Assembly: GCA_947000775.1 (NCBI GenBank)
Contig: CAMQGK010000008.1
Span: forward strand, 16,937,001-17,001,000
DNA from: Pterois miles
Taxonomy: Eukaryota > Chordata > Actinopteri > Perciformes > Scorpaenidae
Direction of reading: 5' to 3'
Length of the DNA stretch: 64,000 bases
Below the pieces are notes generated by a model. It was not told where the DNA came from. It did not search any database and worked only from the letters and a program-made list of their open reading frames with translations. Of this stretch, positions 22,906 through 35,399 are shown piece by piece; the first letter of the stretch is position 1, and the number at the start of each line of letters is the position of its first letter. Position numbers and translations under genes: made by a program.

Positions 22906-23477
22906 ATACTAATGATACTGTTGTCTGCTGGATGTGAAAGTACAGAAACCACAACAAATTTATCAATTACAATCTGATGATAGCTCTGCAATTAGCAGCT
23001 TGTTCAGATGCTTCTCTGCCCTCTAGTGGCCAAAAAACAATACACAATCATCAATTTTTGCCTGTTTTGCTTCAAAAATTGCACCCCATTTTCATAATTC
23101 AGCACTCTAGTTCAGTCACACTGGACCACACAAGGCGTGAGGCTGCTACTTATTGATTAATCTGTTGGCCAATAAAATCTAAAAAAATTGTGAAAAATGC
23201 TGAACACAAGCTCCCACAAGTTGATGTATAATAATAGAGATCTGTTGAAAACATGACCATATTTACATGACTAAAATTATTTTATTTTACATTTTAATTA
23301 TCACACATATTACACATCTGCTACTTGAATGTTGATTTATATATAGTATATATGACAAAATAAAGCAATGTTAATTCTGTTATTAATGTGTGATGTTGTT
23401 TTCTTTTAAAAAACAACATAAAGAAACCAATAAAGTACCAGATCCATGAGCAGTATCAGTAACAGTAGTGGTATCAT

Positions 23478-24185
23478 TAACCCTCTGAGAGCTGCGGGGG
23501 TAAGAGGGTTAAGAAGGTAAGGTGCAGATATCATATGAAACTAGAACAGCTGATGAATCCATTGGTACCAACCAAGTCATGCTATCTTGTCAGCAAAAAG
23601 GTTAAATAATGCTCCAAATTTAGGCTAAATTTTGGCGAGGACAAACTGTCATGAACATTTTCAAAGGGGTCCGTTGACCTCTAACCTCCAGATGTGTGGA
23701 TGTAAATGGGTTCTCTGGGTCCCCACCAGTCTCCCCTTTACAGACATGCCCACTTTATGATAATCAGTCAGTCCGGGGAGTAATGCAGTATAAAAGCGTT
23801 ATTTTCCGAGGTAGACTGACAATAAGGGGGTTTCTGAGTGTCACTATCCAATCACTGATAAATAAAATTCCTGCAGAAATCTCCAAATGTCAGAAAGGTT
23901 TTGATACCAAATCACAGCATGACTTTTTTATGTGTTCGTCAAGGTTTTGATGCCCTGGAGATGATCATCATGTACTTCTATAATAATATTCTACACCCTT
24001 ATATACTTTCATTATTTATTTTAATTGATTAATAATTTAGTGGTTATTTCTGATTTATGACTAGAACAACTTGACACAGCGCTGAGCTGCATCTCAAATT
24101 AATATTCAGGTTCCCATCTTTCAGATGATGTGCACCACTTCTATGTGACATCTACCATTGATCTGCTATTAAAATCTTAACAATA
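23478..24185 (+). mobile_element. composite dispersed repeat, copy A (partner at 42.59-43.51 kb)
   Basis: TTAACCCTCTGAGA start, then the GACCTC(T)AACCTCCAG family module (23520-23775), then GGGGGTTTCTGAG, TCCTGCAGAAATCTCCAAAT, GACTAGAACAACTTGAC and CACCACTTCTATGTGACATC. The same order and phrases recur in cnpy3 intron 2. Confidence 0.65.
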
Positions 24186-24234
24186 CCCAATCCTAGGATC
24201 ATTCAGTCAAGATGAGTGTTGGTTATTATGATGT

Positions 24235-24475
24235 ATGATGTTAAATGTAGTTTTGATGAGAAACTTTGATAAATCCAGCTGTTTGAAGGTTTTCACAGCG
24301 ATATAAATAGAAAATACCGAGGGAGTGTTGACCTGTTTGACTGCCTAACAAAAACCAGCATGCAAACAGTAATACAGGAGTGGATGTTGGGATCTATTGT
24401 TTTACTTTTGTTTTTTACCGTGGTATCAAATTGGTGTCAAGAATGATGGAGTGTCACTGGTATTGGTATTGACTA
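24235..24475. mobile_element. partial copy of the approximately 700-bp DNA transposon at 13.7 kb
   Basis: Shares TGATAAATCCAGCTGTTTGA-like, TACCGTGGTATCAAATTGG and TCACTGGTATTGGTAT phrases with 14220-14400. The outer ends are missing. Confidence 0.5.
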
Positions 24476-24620
24476 CATTTCTGGCGCAATTATACAAATT
24501 TTATTTCAGACAGAAAGAGATAAACAGTGACACCGATGTCAACATGGACAACAGGATGTGAATGTCATCAGCCAAAATGTCGGAGCAACTATTTCTGTCA
24601 GTTGCGATTCTGGGGGTGGG

Positions 24621-24623
<3 letters not shown>

Positions 24624-24692
<69 letters not shown>
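24624..24692. repeat. (GT)34 microsatellite
   Basis: Uninterrupted GT run, about 100 bp before the putative acceptor at 24793. Confidence 0.97.
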
Positions 24693-24693
<1 letters not shown>

Positions 24694-24793
24694 CCATATG
24701 GTATCATGGGAATAAAAGGAGAAAGCCACACACTCTCTGGACTCTTCAGATTGATACCAAATTAGAAACCGTCTTTTTGTTTTTTCCCAAACA

Positions 24794-25270
24794 GGCCGAG
24801 AGGAGCTTGGCAGGCGGGATGAGCACTTGACGAGAGGGAGAGATGGGAGGAGGAGGAGGAGGAGGAGGAGGAGGAGGAGGAGGGAGTGAACGTGAGAAAG
24901 AAAAAGGGAAAGGATGGATGGAGGAATTAAAATAACTGTAAAAACGGATTGAGGGTGGGTGAGGTGGAAATGGCTCCACGGGGACTCGGTGTGTGTGTGT
25001 TGTTTTAGCTGGGCGGACTCCTCGTTGACCTTTACAAAGATAGCAGCTGGTCGTCTCTTACGGATTTAAGTTTGGTTTGGTTCGACCACGACGATCTGAA
25101 AAGCAGATGGAGGGAGAAGGAGGCAGAAAAGAAACTCTTCTGTCGTCCGTCGGCCTCCCTGGAAGGAGAAGGAAGTGGCTCAAACTGAACTGAGAGAAAT
25201 CAATTTGGCAATTTTTGTTTTTGGTCTATTTAGTCTTTCATCCAAAATAAAGCTTTCACTTCGACTGAGG
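24794..25270 (+). other. putative 3'-terminal exon, gene unknown
   Basis: The tract CTTTTTGTTTTTTCCCAAACAG is a strong acceptor. In phase 0 it is followed by AERSLAGGMST and a TGA. Then come a GGA run (24847-24884), unique sequence, and CCAAAATAAAGC (signal near 25244), a plausible polyadenylation site. It could be an alternative 3' end of the same unknown plus-strand gene as the exon at 11.86 kb, or a chance acceptor. Confidence 0.25.
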
Positions 25271-25979
25271 AAGAAAGAGAAAAGTAAACTGAGTTTGGCT
25301 GAGCTGTGTTCTTTTAACTTTCAAGCCAAGAAAAAACACTTTGAATTTGGTTGAAAGGAAGAAAGTAAAGAGCTGGTCGACTTTGGACAAAAAACTTTCT
25401 GCACATTGTCTAATTATTTAGGGATGATTTCATCAAGTGGCACAAGCTGAAGCTTCAAACTTAACCCATTTTAGCTTGAACACACCCCACTTTAACATTA
25501 TTCAAAATGCAAATGCAATGCAATCAAACCCAAATATCTGTTAATCGCTCCACACCACTGACAAATCATTTCTGTTTTTAGTGGGTGTAATTAGGATCGA
25601 AGAGACTGTGACATTCCTCGTACTTCAGGGGTAATGGTGTATTTTTAGACTGTGGTATTTCTACTTAAAGTTACTGTGAGGATTGGTTAGGAAACAGTCT
25701 AATTCAATACGTCTGTATGACCTATATGAGCAAACAAGACAAAATCATATCACAATTGCAATATCTGTCACAATAATCAATGTTTAATTAGATATTTTGT
25801 CAAAATCATTGAGTCCTAGTTTATTTCCATTGTTGATTAATCAGAGGATTATATTTTCATTGTTGAGCCAATAGACTGTCAATAAAATTATTATTATTAC
25901 GTATTAATAATAATAATAGTAATAAAGATGCTTATTTCATGATCTTGCTTTTAATTATATTTTATGAGTTTTATTGACA

Positions 25980-26440
25980 TTGTTTTATGGATTTTCCTGT
26001 TTTATTGGTCATTTTACACCTGACAACCTCTGTCTTTAATACCTGTGTTATTATTTTTATTTGTTTTTCGTAAGGCACTTCAAGCTGCATTTATGCAAGG
26101 ATGGCGCTCTATAAAATAACATTTATTATCATTATTTAAAAAAAAAATAATAATAATAAAAATAAACTTATTTCATGATCTCATGATCTTGCTGTTAATT
26201 ACTTTACTTTTGGAACCTTTTTAAACATTGTTTTTATAAATCTTATTGTTTTATTAGTCTTATTTATTGATATAATTTCCTCCTTATGACCTCTGTAACA
26301 CCTGTTATTGATTTTATTTATTTATTTTATTTTTCATGCAAGGCACAATGAACTGCAATTTCTGTATGAAAGGTGATGTAAAAAACTAAAGTTTATTATT
26401 ACAGATATATAATTATTGCAATAATAATAATAATAATAAT
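25980..26440 (+). mobile_element. two tandem non-LTR 3' tails
   Basis: Two successive segments, each with CATGATCTTGCT(T/G)TTAATTA, ...TTTTATT..., AAGGCAC(T/A)..., CTGCA(A)TTT and a final TTATTAT run. They match the tail at 8.44-8.60 kb. Confidence 0.5.
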
Positions 26441-27249
26441 AAGAAGAAGAAGAAGAAGAAGAATATGTATATATATAACATTGGATATTAACACACTGGT
26501 AACACACTGTGTGGTGCTGGAAATATTAAATGAAAGTTTTGCTCCTTATTATAACTGAGGTTTGAGCTTTCTTAAGACCAAACTGAAACAGATTTGTGAG
26601 ACAATGGTGCAAAAATAGCAAACAGATGCCGCCGACATCTCCACAGGGAAGAAGTGATGGATGGATAGATGGAGGGATGATTCAAACAGAGAGAGGAGGG
26701 ATGAAGCGATGAGACATGAAGGGAAGTGTGATATGCCGTCCTCAGGTCTGCTTTACTATCATTTCACAGCCTAAACGTGCAAAGGTCAGCTGTTATTAAT
26801 GGCAGGCCCTGAGGAGTGTGTGCGTGCCTGTCTGGCTATGTAAATGTGTGTGAGACCGTAAGTGTGAAGGCTTGCATGTCACACCTTTCTGCTCCAAATG
26901 CCATGTAGCCGGCCATTAGTGTCGTTGCTGTATCATCCCCGCAGGGCAGGAGGCTCAGGGTGCGTCTGGAAATTTGACCTGACGCTCCCTTTACCGCCTC
27001 CATCAACAACACGAGCAGTTTGATATTTTTGTTGTGAGCCGAGATCTTCTCAGGAGGAGCCACATGTTGGATGTTTTCCACCTCGAGATCTACAGATATC
27101 CCCATTTTTCTAAATCCAAAAAATCTATCATTTTTTTAAATTGTGAGTGTTTAATCCCATAAATATCAATCAAACTGGTGGTATTCATTTTAAGAATGGC
27201 TGTAATCTGTGTTTGCAAATGAACGTAGCAGAAAAAACATCTCCATCAC

Positions 27250-28130
27250 ATAGTGTTCAACCTCTGGGTCTCAGAAGAGCCTTCAACCTGCATACTAATA
27301 CCCAGCAGGGGGCGACTCCTCTGGCTGCTAAACGAAATCTGACTGGATAGAAGTCTATGAGAAAATGAGTCTACTTCTCACTGGATTTATTACCTCAGTA
27401 AACACTGTAAACATGAGTTTATGGTCTCAATCACTAGTTTCAAGTCTTCTTTAATACAGCATAATGCTCATTTAGTAAATTATGGTCCATTTAGAGTCAG
27501 ATAGACCATAAAGCAGGGGATGCTTTAGGGCGGGGCTACCTAGTGATTGGGTGGTTGCTACTACAGCTTTGTCAGGTCTGGGAGTGTTTTCATCTTACAA
27601 CTTTAACCCTTTCACAGTGTTAGTGCGAGTTCATGAACTTTAACTGTAACATTCTGGTTGCCTAAGAATGTCGTACTCTGCGTTTGGGTTTACTTAGCTC
27701 CACCCACTTCTAGATGCAAAAAACAAGATGGCGACAGCGAAATACCAAAATGGCAACGGCCAAATACCAAGATGGCGAAAACCGAAAACTAAGGTGACGA
27801 CAGCAAAAATCCACGAAGGTGATAGCCACATAACAAGGTAATAACGGCCAAAAACCAAGATGGCAACAGCCAAAAACCAAGATGGCGACAGCCATAAACC
27901 AGGATGGCGACAGCAAAAACTCAAGATGGCGAAAACCGAAAACCAAGATGGCGATGGTCAAAACCCAACAAGGCCACACCCAAAACCCAACAAAACTACA
28001 GCCAAAAACCAACAAGGCGACGGCCAAATAACAAGATGGAGATAATCAAAAACCAGGATGGCGGACAAAAACTAAGACGGCGAGGGCCAAATACCAAGGT
28101 GGTGACAACCAGTTTATCATCAAGTTAGCA
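27250..28130. repeat. dispersed repeat with internal 20-22 bp AAGATGGCGAC minisatellite
   Basis: 27590-27720 matches the repeat found twice in cnpy3 intron 4 (CTTTCACA..., GCCTAA(G/C)AATGTC, TACTTAGCTCCA). From about 27722 to 28110 the unit CCAAGATGGCGACAGCCAAA recurs about 18 times with drift; at least six units retain ATGGCG. Confidence 0.75.
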
Positions 28131-28557
28131 GACCAGTGTTAGTGGTGCTTTTGTTGCAATAAAAAAACGGGTCTACACAACAAATTTGGTCAGTTTTAGA
28201 TATTGCAGAGAGAACAGATATAGCGTAGTGCAGTGTTCTCACCCCTGTTTAAATAGCATTACATTCATTTAGAGCAGGAATGCTCCTCGGAGGGCCAAAA
28301 CTTGAAGTTAATGATGGGCCACGGGCCAAAGGCAAACACTTATACTATTGTATTATTAAGATGCAAAATGATATTAAGATCCTAAGTTACCCCAGTTGAA
28401 TATCATATAACCTTCTACATAGTTAACCCCTTAAATCACACTTACTGAATACAATGCGATTCATTTCCAGTTCCAATTTATGCAATTTCAAGTCTGTTTA
28501 GGGACCCCAGTGTACAGAAATATTCAAATACACCATTTTAAGTATAGGCAAAAATAA

Positions 28558-28612
28558 GATAAGATAAGATAAGATGAACCTTTATTAATCCCCGGAGGGA
28601 AATTCGGGAAAT
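28558..28612 (-). mobile_element. LINE 3'-end stub
   Basis: AAGATAAGATAAGATAAGAT, then GAACCTTTATTAATCCCC and GGAGGGAAATTCGGG: the same terminus as 381 and 47341, truncated to about 55 bp. Confidence 0.75.
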
Positions 28613-28684
28613 AAAGGTGACTCCTTCGAGCCAGACAACACATTTATACTGCATTAAAAAAACTGCATTTGTTTTTACCCCAAA

Positions 28685-29040
28685 CTACATGTGATTATCA
28701 TAAAGTGGGCATGTCTGGGAGGACGGAGACTGGTGGTTCCCATACATCCAGTTTCATTTACATTGAGGTCAGAGGTCAAGGCACCACTTTGAAAATGGAC
28801 ATTTGCCAGTTTTTCCTTGCCAAAATTTAACATAAGTTTGTAGCATTATTTAACCTCCTTCGTGACACGCTAGTATGACATGATTGGTACCAATGGATTC
28901 ATTAGGTTTTCTAGTTTCGTATGATACCATCAAAACTGAGCCGTTCAGTTTTTTGATTTCATTATTAATATTTCTTTTAACTGATAGCGTTAATCCGTTG
29001 ACATGCTTAATGTCTGTTAACAGTTAATCATAAACATCCC
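28685..29040 (-). mobile_element. hAT-like repeat copy on the minus strand
   Basis: ATTATCATAAAGTGGGCATG and GAGGTCAGAGGTCAAGG are reverse complements of the family phrases. It ends in AACAGTTAATCATAAACATC-type sequence. Confidence 0.6.
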
Positions 29041-30560
29041 TATGTTGAAAGCATGACTTATTTGTAGTTAAGTATTTCTACACTCTGGTATTACAACTTT
29101 AATTAAGTAAAAGATCTGAGTACTGCTACCACTGGATGTAGTATAGTAGTGTTCTCACCCCATTCAAAAACATTAGATTCATTTGGAGGTGCTGACTTAG
29201 TGAGTCCACAATAAACAAAGGAATCAAACCAGCCAGCACTATGTGAAGATTGATTATTACCACCTCTTTAAAAAAACAGCTGTTTTCCCCAAAACAATCT
29301 CAGTAATGCTTCTTGCTAGTTGGCTAAATTGGATGGTGATGAATCGGTCTGTTCAGGAAATATTCATGATAAACTTTCCCTTAGTTGAAACTACATAATC
29401 AATGATGATTCCCCAACTAGAAATGTCACCTCGTCCCGGTCTTTTGCTTCTTCCTAAAAAGGACAACAAACGCGGCGTACATGCAGAACTAATGCGGTGT
29501 AATGCATGCGGCGTTGCTGCTCCGCTCCACCTGATGTATTTTTGGCTGCGGCGGTGTCCCAGTTGTGTGCAGCTCCTTGGTGTTGGGAGGCAGGTGAAGG
29601 GTGTCTGGTGACAAAATGCCTGGTGTGTAGCCTATTTTCCGGGTTTTGACCTTCCCTGAATACACCGCTGTGAGGAGAACGAAGATGAATTGGAGCACCG
29701 AGGCTGCCCACTCGGAGAAAAAAAAAAGAAGCAGAGAGGACTAACTGATGGATATTAGTCTCATTTTCTCTTTCTATTTGCCTGTTTCTGTGCCGTGTTC
29801 GAGGTCAACTCAAGGTTCACAGTGAGGCTTTGGACAAACAGCGGGGCAGATTGCCTGTTGTTTAACCTGCGCGACATGGAAACACAGCACGCCACCGCCA
29901 AACAAAATAAATGGATGACAGTTAATGCAGAGAGAGATTTGATTTTACCTCTGCACCTCCAGACATGTTTGTTTTTCAGGTCATCAGGGGTTAGAAATCT
30001 CTTTTTTTTTCCTTATCGTTTTCAAAGGTTTCCTCGCTCTCTTGTAATTTCTATCGCCTCCTTTCGCTGTCTTCTTCCTAAAGTGTTGTGTTCGGGTCAC
30101 ATCAGAGGAAGCTGGGCAGCAGGGTGACATTTTGTTGCTCCAGCTTTAAAGTGTTGATGTGAATAACTTTGAAGTAGTTTGAACTGTCTGTCAACAACCA
30201 AGAGGAGGGTTACGACACGGCGTTTCATAAGCAAGAGCTGCTACGAGGGACGTATCGGGCTCATTTCCAGGTTCATACTTATTATATACATAATAAACTA
30301 ATAATAAAATGAGCTATAAACAGCTTATTTTAGTTTGGGTTTCCAATAGAACATGAAAACACATTTTCTCATAGTTTGTCTGGATACACCTGTATTCACC
30401 CTCGCTTCAACCTCACCTTTCTTTACATTTTCATTATATTCTAATGAGTTTCCATGTGACATATGAAGAGGAGCCAAATCAGACCGACTTGTTGAATCAA
30501 GATGATGCAAAAAATCTCAATTATCTTAACAGATTTAATTGAATATATATGGTCCAAGAC
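29041..30560. other. gene-free stretch, mostly unique sequence
   Basis: No exon can be supported. 29400-30130 is comparatively GC-rich and non-repetitive, with short open frames on both strands but no recognisable motif or good splice-site pair. Confidence 0.4.
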
Positions 30561-30876
30561 AGAGGACAGGAGGAAGGACTGATACTGACTGATGGAGAAC
30601 AGAGGACAGGAGGAAGGACTGATACTGACTGATGGAGGACAGAGGACAGGAGGAAGGACTGATACTGACTGATGGAGGACAGAGGACAGGAGGAAGGACT
30701 GATACCGACTGATGGAGGACAGAGGACAGGAGGAAGGACTGATACTGACTGATGGAGGACAGAGGACAGGAGGAAGGACTGATACTGACTGATGGAGGAC
30801 AGAGGACAGGAGGATGGACTGATACTGACTGATGGAGGACAGAGGACAGGACGATGGACTGATACTGACTGATGTC
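30561..30876. repeat. 40-bp minisatellite, eight units
   Basis: Unit AGAGGACAGGAGGAAGGACT followed by GATACTGACTGATGGAGGAC, starting at 30561, 30601, 30641 and so on. Changes are few (GAAC in unit 1, ACCGACT in unit 4, GATGGACT in units 7 and 8). Confidence 0.96.
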
Positions 30877-31523
30877 TGTGTTCTTCAGTCTTTATAATCT
30901 TCATTCAGAAATATGATTTATTTTATTGATATCTTAGATTAGTTTCCAGTTTGGAGATGTTAAGAGTTTTACATCAATATTTATTTATTTATTTATTTAT
31001 TGCTAGTCATATCATCATCACCGTATTGAACAGTGTTACCACACACTGCTGATTTTGCTCATGTTGTGCAGACCAACTCTCCACATACTACAGGAACAGA
31101 ACTGTTAAAAGATAGTAACACACTGCTGTGGGCTCTCTCAGTTTAGACGTTAGGATTTGATCAATCTTTGAGTGTGGGCCAGATTTGAACTTGGATTCAC
31201 GCCCTCACCACACCCACTGTGGGGAGATAAAACAGGTGTGGAGCATTTTATAGGTGTGTGTATATATAAATATATATATAATTTAGTAGTTATTGTGTAC
31301 TATTTCATGGGACAGAAAATCATTTCAGAGGGCGTGTGAGGGACAGAAGGAAAGTGAGCTTGTACATCACACACAGCGGTAGAACAGATAATACAAGATG
31401 AAGATTGAAATGGGAGGAAGAATCAATATTTCCATTCAAAAGTCTGTTTCATTTTCTCCAGATTAGAGGAGACTGTTTCTCTCTGCTCCATCACCGACCG
31501 GCCACCATACACAACACCGTCAC

Positions 31524-31526
31524 TGT

Positions 31527-31560
<34 letters not shown>
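31524..31560. repeat. (TG)n(AG)n compound microsatellite
   Basis: TG run followed by GAGAGAGAGA. Confidence 0.95.
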
Positions 31561-31733
31561 AGACAGTGTCCTCACAGGGATGGGAAAGCTGAAGTTATGG
31601 GACGTATGAAGCCACTGAAGGGTCTCCACAGGTAACATAAATGTGAGTTTGCTTGTCCACATTTGGTCTCTCTACATCCAATTTCCACCGTCCACAGTGT
31701 CCAAATAAACTGTCAACCCTGGGATGGCTGATA

Positions 31734-31735
<2 letters not shown>

Positions 31736-31807
<72 letters not shown>
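31736..31807. repeat. (GT)36 microsatellite
   Basis: Uninterrupted GT run. Confidence 0.97.
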
Positions 31808-31808
<1 letters not shown>

Positions 31809-31997
31809 ACAATATTTGTTCAGTGTTATTGGAGCTCTGAGGCCACTGAATCTTCTATAAACACCCAGCTGTGAATTATTCAACAAATAAACACACATAC
31901 TGTATTTGCGCCCAGACAAACACAAACAGCATGCACACATATTCAGACAAAATACATATTTTAAAGATGGTTAAGTGTTATTCAACTCAATATATAT

Positions 31998-31999
<2 letters not shown>

Positions 32000-32034
<35 letters not shown>
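32000..32034. repeat. (AC)17 microsatellite
   Basis: AC run preceded by TATATATA. Confidence 0.96.
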
Positions 32035-32036
<2 letters not shown>

Positions 32037-32144
32037 GCTGTCACTGGCATCTCCGTCCAACCATGAGACACACATACAAATATAAAAGTGTGTGGATTTG
32101 ATTGTTGAAAGGAGAAAAAAGGCTGATGGATTGAATTCACTTCA

Positions 32145-32147
<3 letters not shown>

Positions 32148-32202
<55 letters not shown>
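32148..32202. repeat. (AC)27 microsatellite
   Basis: Third CA/GT run within 500 bp. Confidence 0.97.
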
Positions 32203-32205
<3 letters not shown>

Positions 32206-32402
32206 GCCATTTCATTTTGTCTCATCTTAAGTGGATTTGGCAGCTGGTCAGTTCAGTAGAAGGTGAAACAAGAACTGCTGTTAGAGTCAATGACGGGGCG
32301 ACACCTACAGTTTGATTAAAGCTACTACAGCTGCTCGGTCAGATTATCAAGGTGTGTGTGTGTGTGTTACATCATTGCTACCATCACCATGGCCTGTGAT
32401 AA

Positions 32403-32462
32403 AAGCAGTCCATCCATCCATCCATCGTCAACCGCTTATCCCGTTAGGGGCAGCGGGGAGAC
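32403..32462. mobile_element. stub of a CATC-repeat-ended fish retroelement
   Basis: CCATCCATCCATCCATCG, then AACCGCTTATCCCGTTAG and GGGCAGCGGGGAG, the usual end of a common fish repeat, cut off after about 60 bp. Confidence 0.55.
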
Positions 32463-33119
32463 TGAAAAAATTATTCTTTTCTATTAATTCATGCACTCAA
32501 ATTATTATTCCAAGGGAACAAATTATAAAATTTGAGTGTGCAAATTACTAATTGAACCTTGTGATTTATCAAAACCCTAGTAGAATTTTATGTGGTAAAA
32601 TACAGCAAAACTGCAATTTAATAGCCTGGGCTTTACTTTGCTTCAATCCCTGAACTCAACCGCTGATCACAGTGATCAACCGCTTATAATGATCAAAGAG
32701 CTCAGGACAGGATCATATTTTTACCAACGCTGTTTAAATAATTTGTTTATAGTGATCAAGTAGTCTGCTTACAGCCTTCACTTTGGGTCTTTTCATACAT
32801 GACAACACTGTGGAACAATATTTTAAAACTACATTTATTTTACTCCCTTGATAATTTGCCTCGCGGACCGTCTGCTATCCAGCTGGAAACCTGACGCTGA
32901 TGCTGAGTTCACGTTGATATTGTGACAGGAAAAGGAAAGTCCTCCCTGACCGAAAAACGAATGCACACGGGGAAATCACCTGTGGTTGAAGCCAAGATTG
33001 ATAATACCTCGTCACATAATGCTCTCAAAGTAAAACCAGCTCTTGAGCTTTGCAGCTCAAAGTCCAAAACACCCTCTAACCAGCAACAAAACAGTTGTTT
33101 TATGAGAATTATCCATTTT

Positions 33120-33430
33120 TAAAAACTTTATAAACTACTGGTTAATCCAATAGTCTAAGAGGTGTCAGAAAATAGTGAAAAACAGCCCATCACAACTTCC
33201 TGAAGCCTAATGTGATGTCGTAAAATTGCATTTTCTGTCAGATTAAATGCCCAAAACACTAAGAAATTCAGTTTACAGTGACACAACGCCAAGCAGCAAA
33301 TCCTCACATTTGAGAAGCTGGATCGTAACAGCTGTCCAGAGGTCAACAGCCAGGATTGCTCGGGGCAAGTACAATGTCTCGTCAGGCAAATCTAGCAGCT
33401 CATTTGTACAAATGGTAAAAAAAAAAAGAA
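33120..33430 (-). mobile_element. dispersed repeat of the GATTAATCG/ACAAGACATTTGA family, diverged copy
   Basis: GGTTAATCCAATAGTC, TCAGAAAATAGTGAAAAA, ATGTGATGTCGT and TTCAGTTTACAGTGA in order, as in the copies at 37.75-37.95 and 44.06-44.34 kb. A shorter relic is at 34290-34400. Confidence 0.55.
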
Positions 33431-35050
33431 TCAAACACGCTGACGAAGAAAGTAGCTACGGAGTGAGCCATCTCGCTTCCTTTGCATCTTTGTTGGAGTT
33501 GCAGATGCACAGGAAGCCAGCGAGCATTTCAGTCATTCTGGAAACAGGAGTTTAGTTGGGCGGTGTTAGAAGATGTGGACGAGATTAAACATGACAATTA
33601 ACTTTGGTCTTTGTTGTTATTTGATAACCAATAATAACTGATACTGTTGTTGATTAATCTTCTAGTTAATAGACTTATCATATTTGCCTATTTTCAGCTG
33701 TATATAGCGGCCTCTACGTTTCATAATTGCACACAACAGCAGCATTATAGCTTATGTACATAGAGATACACAGGAAGCAAAAGACAAGCAGCAATAATTC
33801 AATAAAGCAACCGGAAACAAAAGTATTTGGGAGACTTTACCATTAGGCAGGGTACTGTCTGGGACCCCCAAGAGGGTCCTTAAAGGATAAAGATATAATC
33901 CGATAATACCAGAGAAGAAAACTGCACCCAAGAGGAGGAGAGGCAGGTATGACAGCGGAGCAGAGAGCAAAGGTAAATGACTGCATCCATAGTGATCAAT
34001 AACCTCCTTAAAAACAACATGCTCAGTTAGGGCCAGAGTGAGACCCCCAAATCACAACATCCACCCCTGACAGCAGTACAACAGCCGGGCACAGCAACAA
34101 CATCTGACACACATCTGGCAGGAGCAGCAACATCAGGGCCACAGAAACATCAGCACACCCACTGAGTAATTATTATTTCAGTTAATCTCTTTATCGTGGA
34201 TTGAATTAGTTTTTAAAAATAGTTAGGTCTATACAATTCTAAACAAGAAAATTGTGAATAAACCCCAAAAGTGTCGCCTCCAACTACAGTTTCCATTCAA
34301 CTGTCCAAAGATATTAAATGTACAATAATATCAAAAACAGATCATAAGCAGCAAATCATCACGTTTGAGAAGCCAGAACCAGTTTAGCATTTTGCCAGTT
34401 TAGTATTTTGCCTGATAAATACCTTGTCATATCTACACTTTCTGTTAATTTATTGATTATTTATCTAATCACAGTGTTGGACTGCATGTCTAATTATAAT
34501 TGTGAGGTACATGGACGGCATTTAATTGTCTTTGTAGATTCAGATTAATATAACAAAATCAACAAATACATTTGAATATATTGTTCTGGATTAAGCTACC
34601 ATCAGTTTATCAGCTGTAAAATTAAAATGATGCACAGAATAATGTATCACTGATTATAATAAAGTAATATAACATTGTGTATTTATCTGAAGAGAGGGGA
34701 AGTAATATAAAAGATACATAAATGAAGCAAATAAAACAGAGATATCAAATCATGTCACATTTTATCAATTAATCAATACCTCATTTTTAATATAATCTTT
34801 TTACTTATTCAATGACATATTTGTTTATTTATATTATCATTTATTTACTTATTTATTCATTTAGATTTTGGCAGGTTCAGTCATCCATACTTTCATTTTC
34901 AGTAGCTTAATTGAAGTATATTCTGATGCTAAAACACTTATTAGACTTAAAGTAAGATTTGAAATACTGTAAATGATTTTTAGTCGTAACAGAGTATTTT
35001 TACACAGTGGTACTGCTTCTTTCACTTATCTCCCGTAGTAATGTTGAGTA
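33431..35050. other. gene-free stretch
   Basis: AT-rich, no exon recognised. A 72-codon hydrophobic frame at 33970-33752 on the minus strand has no splice sites or family likeness. If the gene starting at 35245 continues this way, its next exons are short or lie further left. Confidence 0.4.
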
Positions 35051-35062
35051 AGGTCAGCTTAC

Positions 35063-35245
35063 CTTTGGTGATATCATGGCTGGTCTCATGATTGATGCCG
35101 GAAGAGCCTCTCGGAAAGCGTTCATCCGGAAATCCGGATATCCATCCGGACATCTGTTGAGTCCTCCATCGTGCGATAGGAAGTCGTCTTCTCCTCCTTC
35201 AGGAAGGAAAAGTCCCTCTTCTGTGATCAGTTTATCAACCAGCAT
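35063..35245 (-). CDS. unidentified protein, probable first coding exon
   Basis: An open frame of 61 codons begins with ATG at 35245 (MLVDKLITEEGLF) and ends at CCA AAG before an excellent GTAAGC donor, in phase 0. The frame stays open upstream without an ATG to an in-frame TAG near 35300. The composition (EGGEDDF, DGYPDF, FREALPASIMRPAMISPK) looks like real protein and unlike the surrounding repeats, but I do not recognise the family. The start context is weak. An upstream four-codon ORF (MAAN, 35331-35317) has a strong Kozak context. Following exons should lie at lower coordinates but I could not find them. A plus-strand frame (35076-35306) overlaps and is judged a shadow because the donor supports the minus strand. 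Confidence 0.4.
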
Positions 35246-35334
35246 GCAAACAGTGTCGTTGCGTTCAGCGTCCTCCACAGCTGCTGGCGGTGGTGCTACC
35301 TGCTAGTTGTTTGGGGCTAATTGGCAGCCATGTT

Positions 35335-35398
35335 AGCTCAGCTAGCTAGCTAGCTAGCTGAGCTAACTAGCTAGCTAGCTGAGCTAACTTCGAACTGA
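35335..35398. repeat. GCTA/CTAG palindromic repeat in the putative 5' UTR
   Basis: A cluster of AGCTAGCTAGCTAGCT, AGCTGAGCTAACTAGCTAG and similar words, self-complementary over most of about 60 bp. It lies between the GC boxes and the unidentified exon, so it would form stable hairpins in a transcript from that promoter. Confidence 0.7.
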
Positions 35399-35399
35399 A

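Noticed and set aside
33752..33970. 72-codon hydrophobic frame, possible membrane protein exon
   Set aside because: No splice sites in phase, no recognised family, and flanks are AT-rich non-coding DNA.
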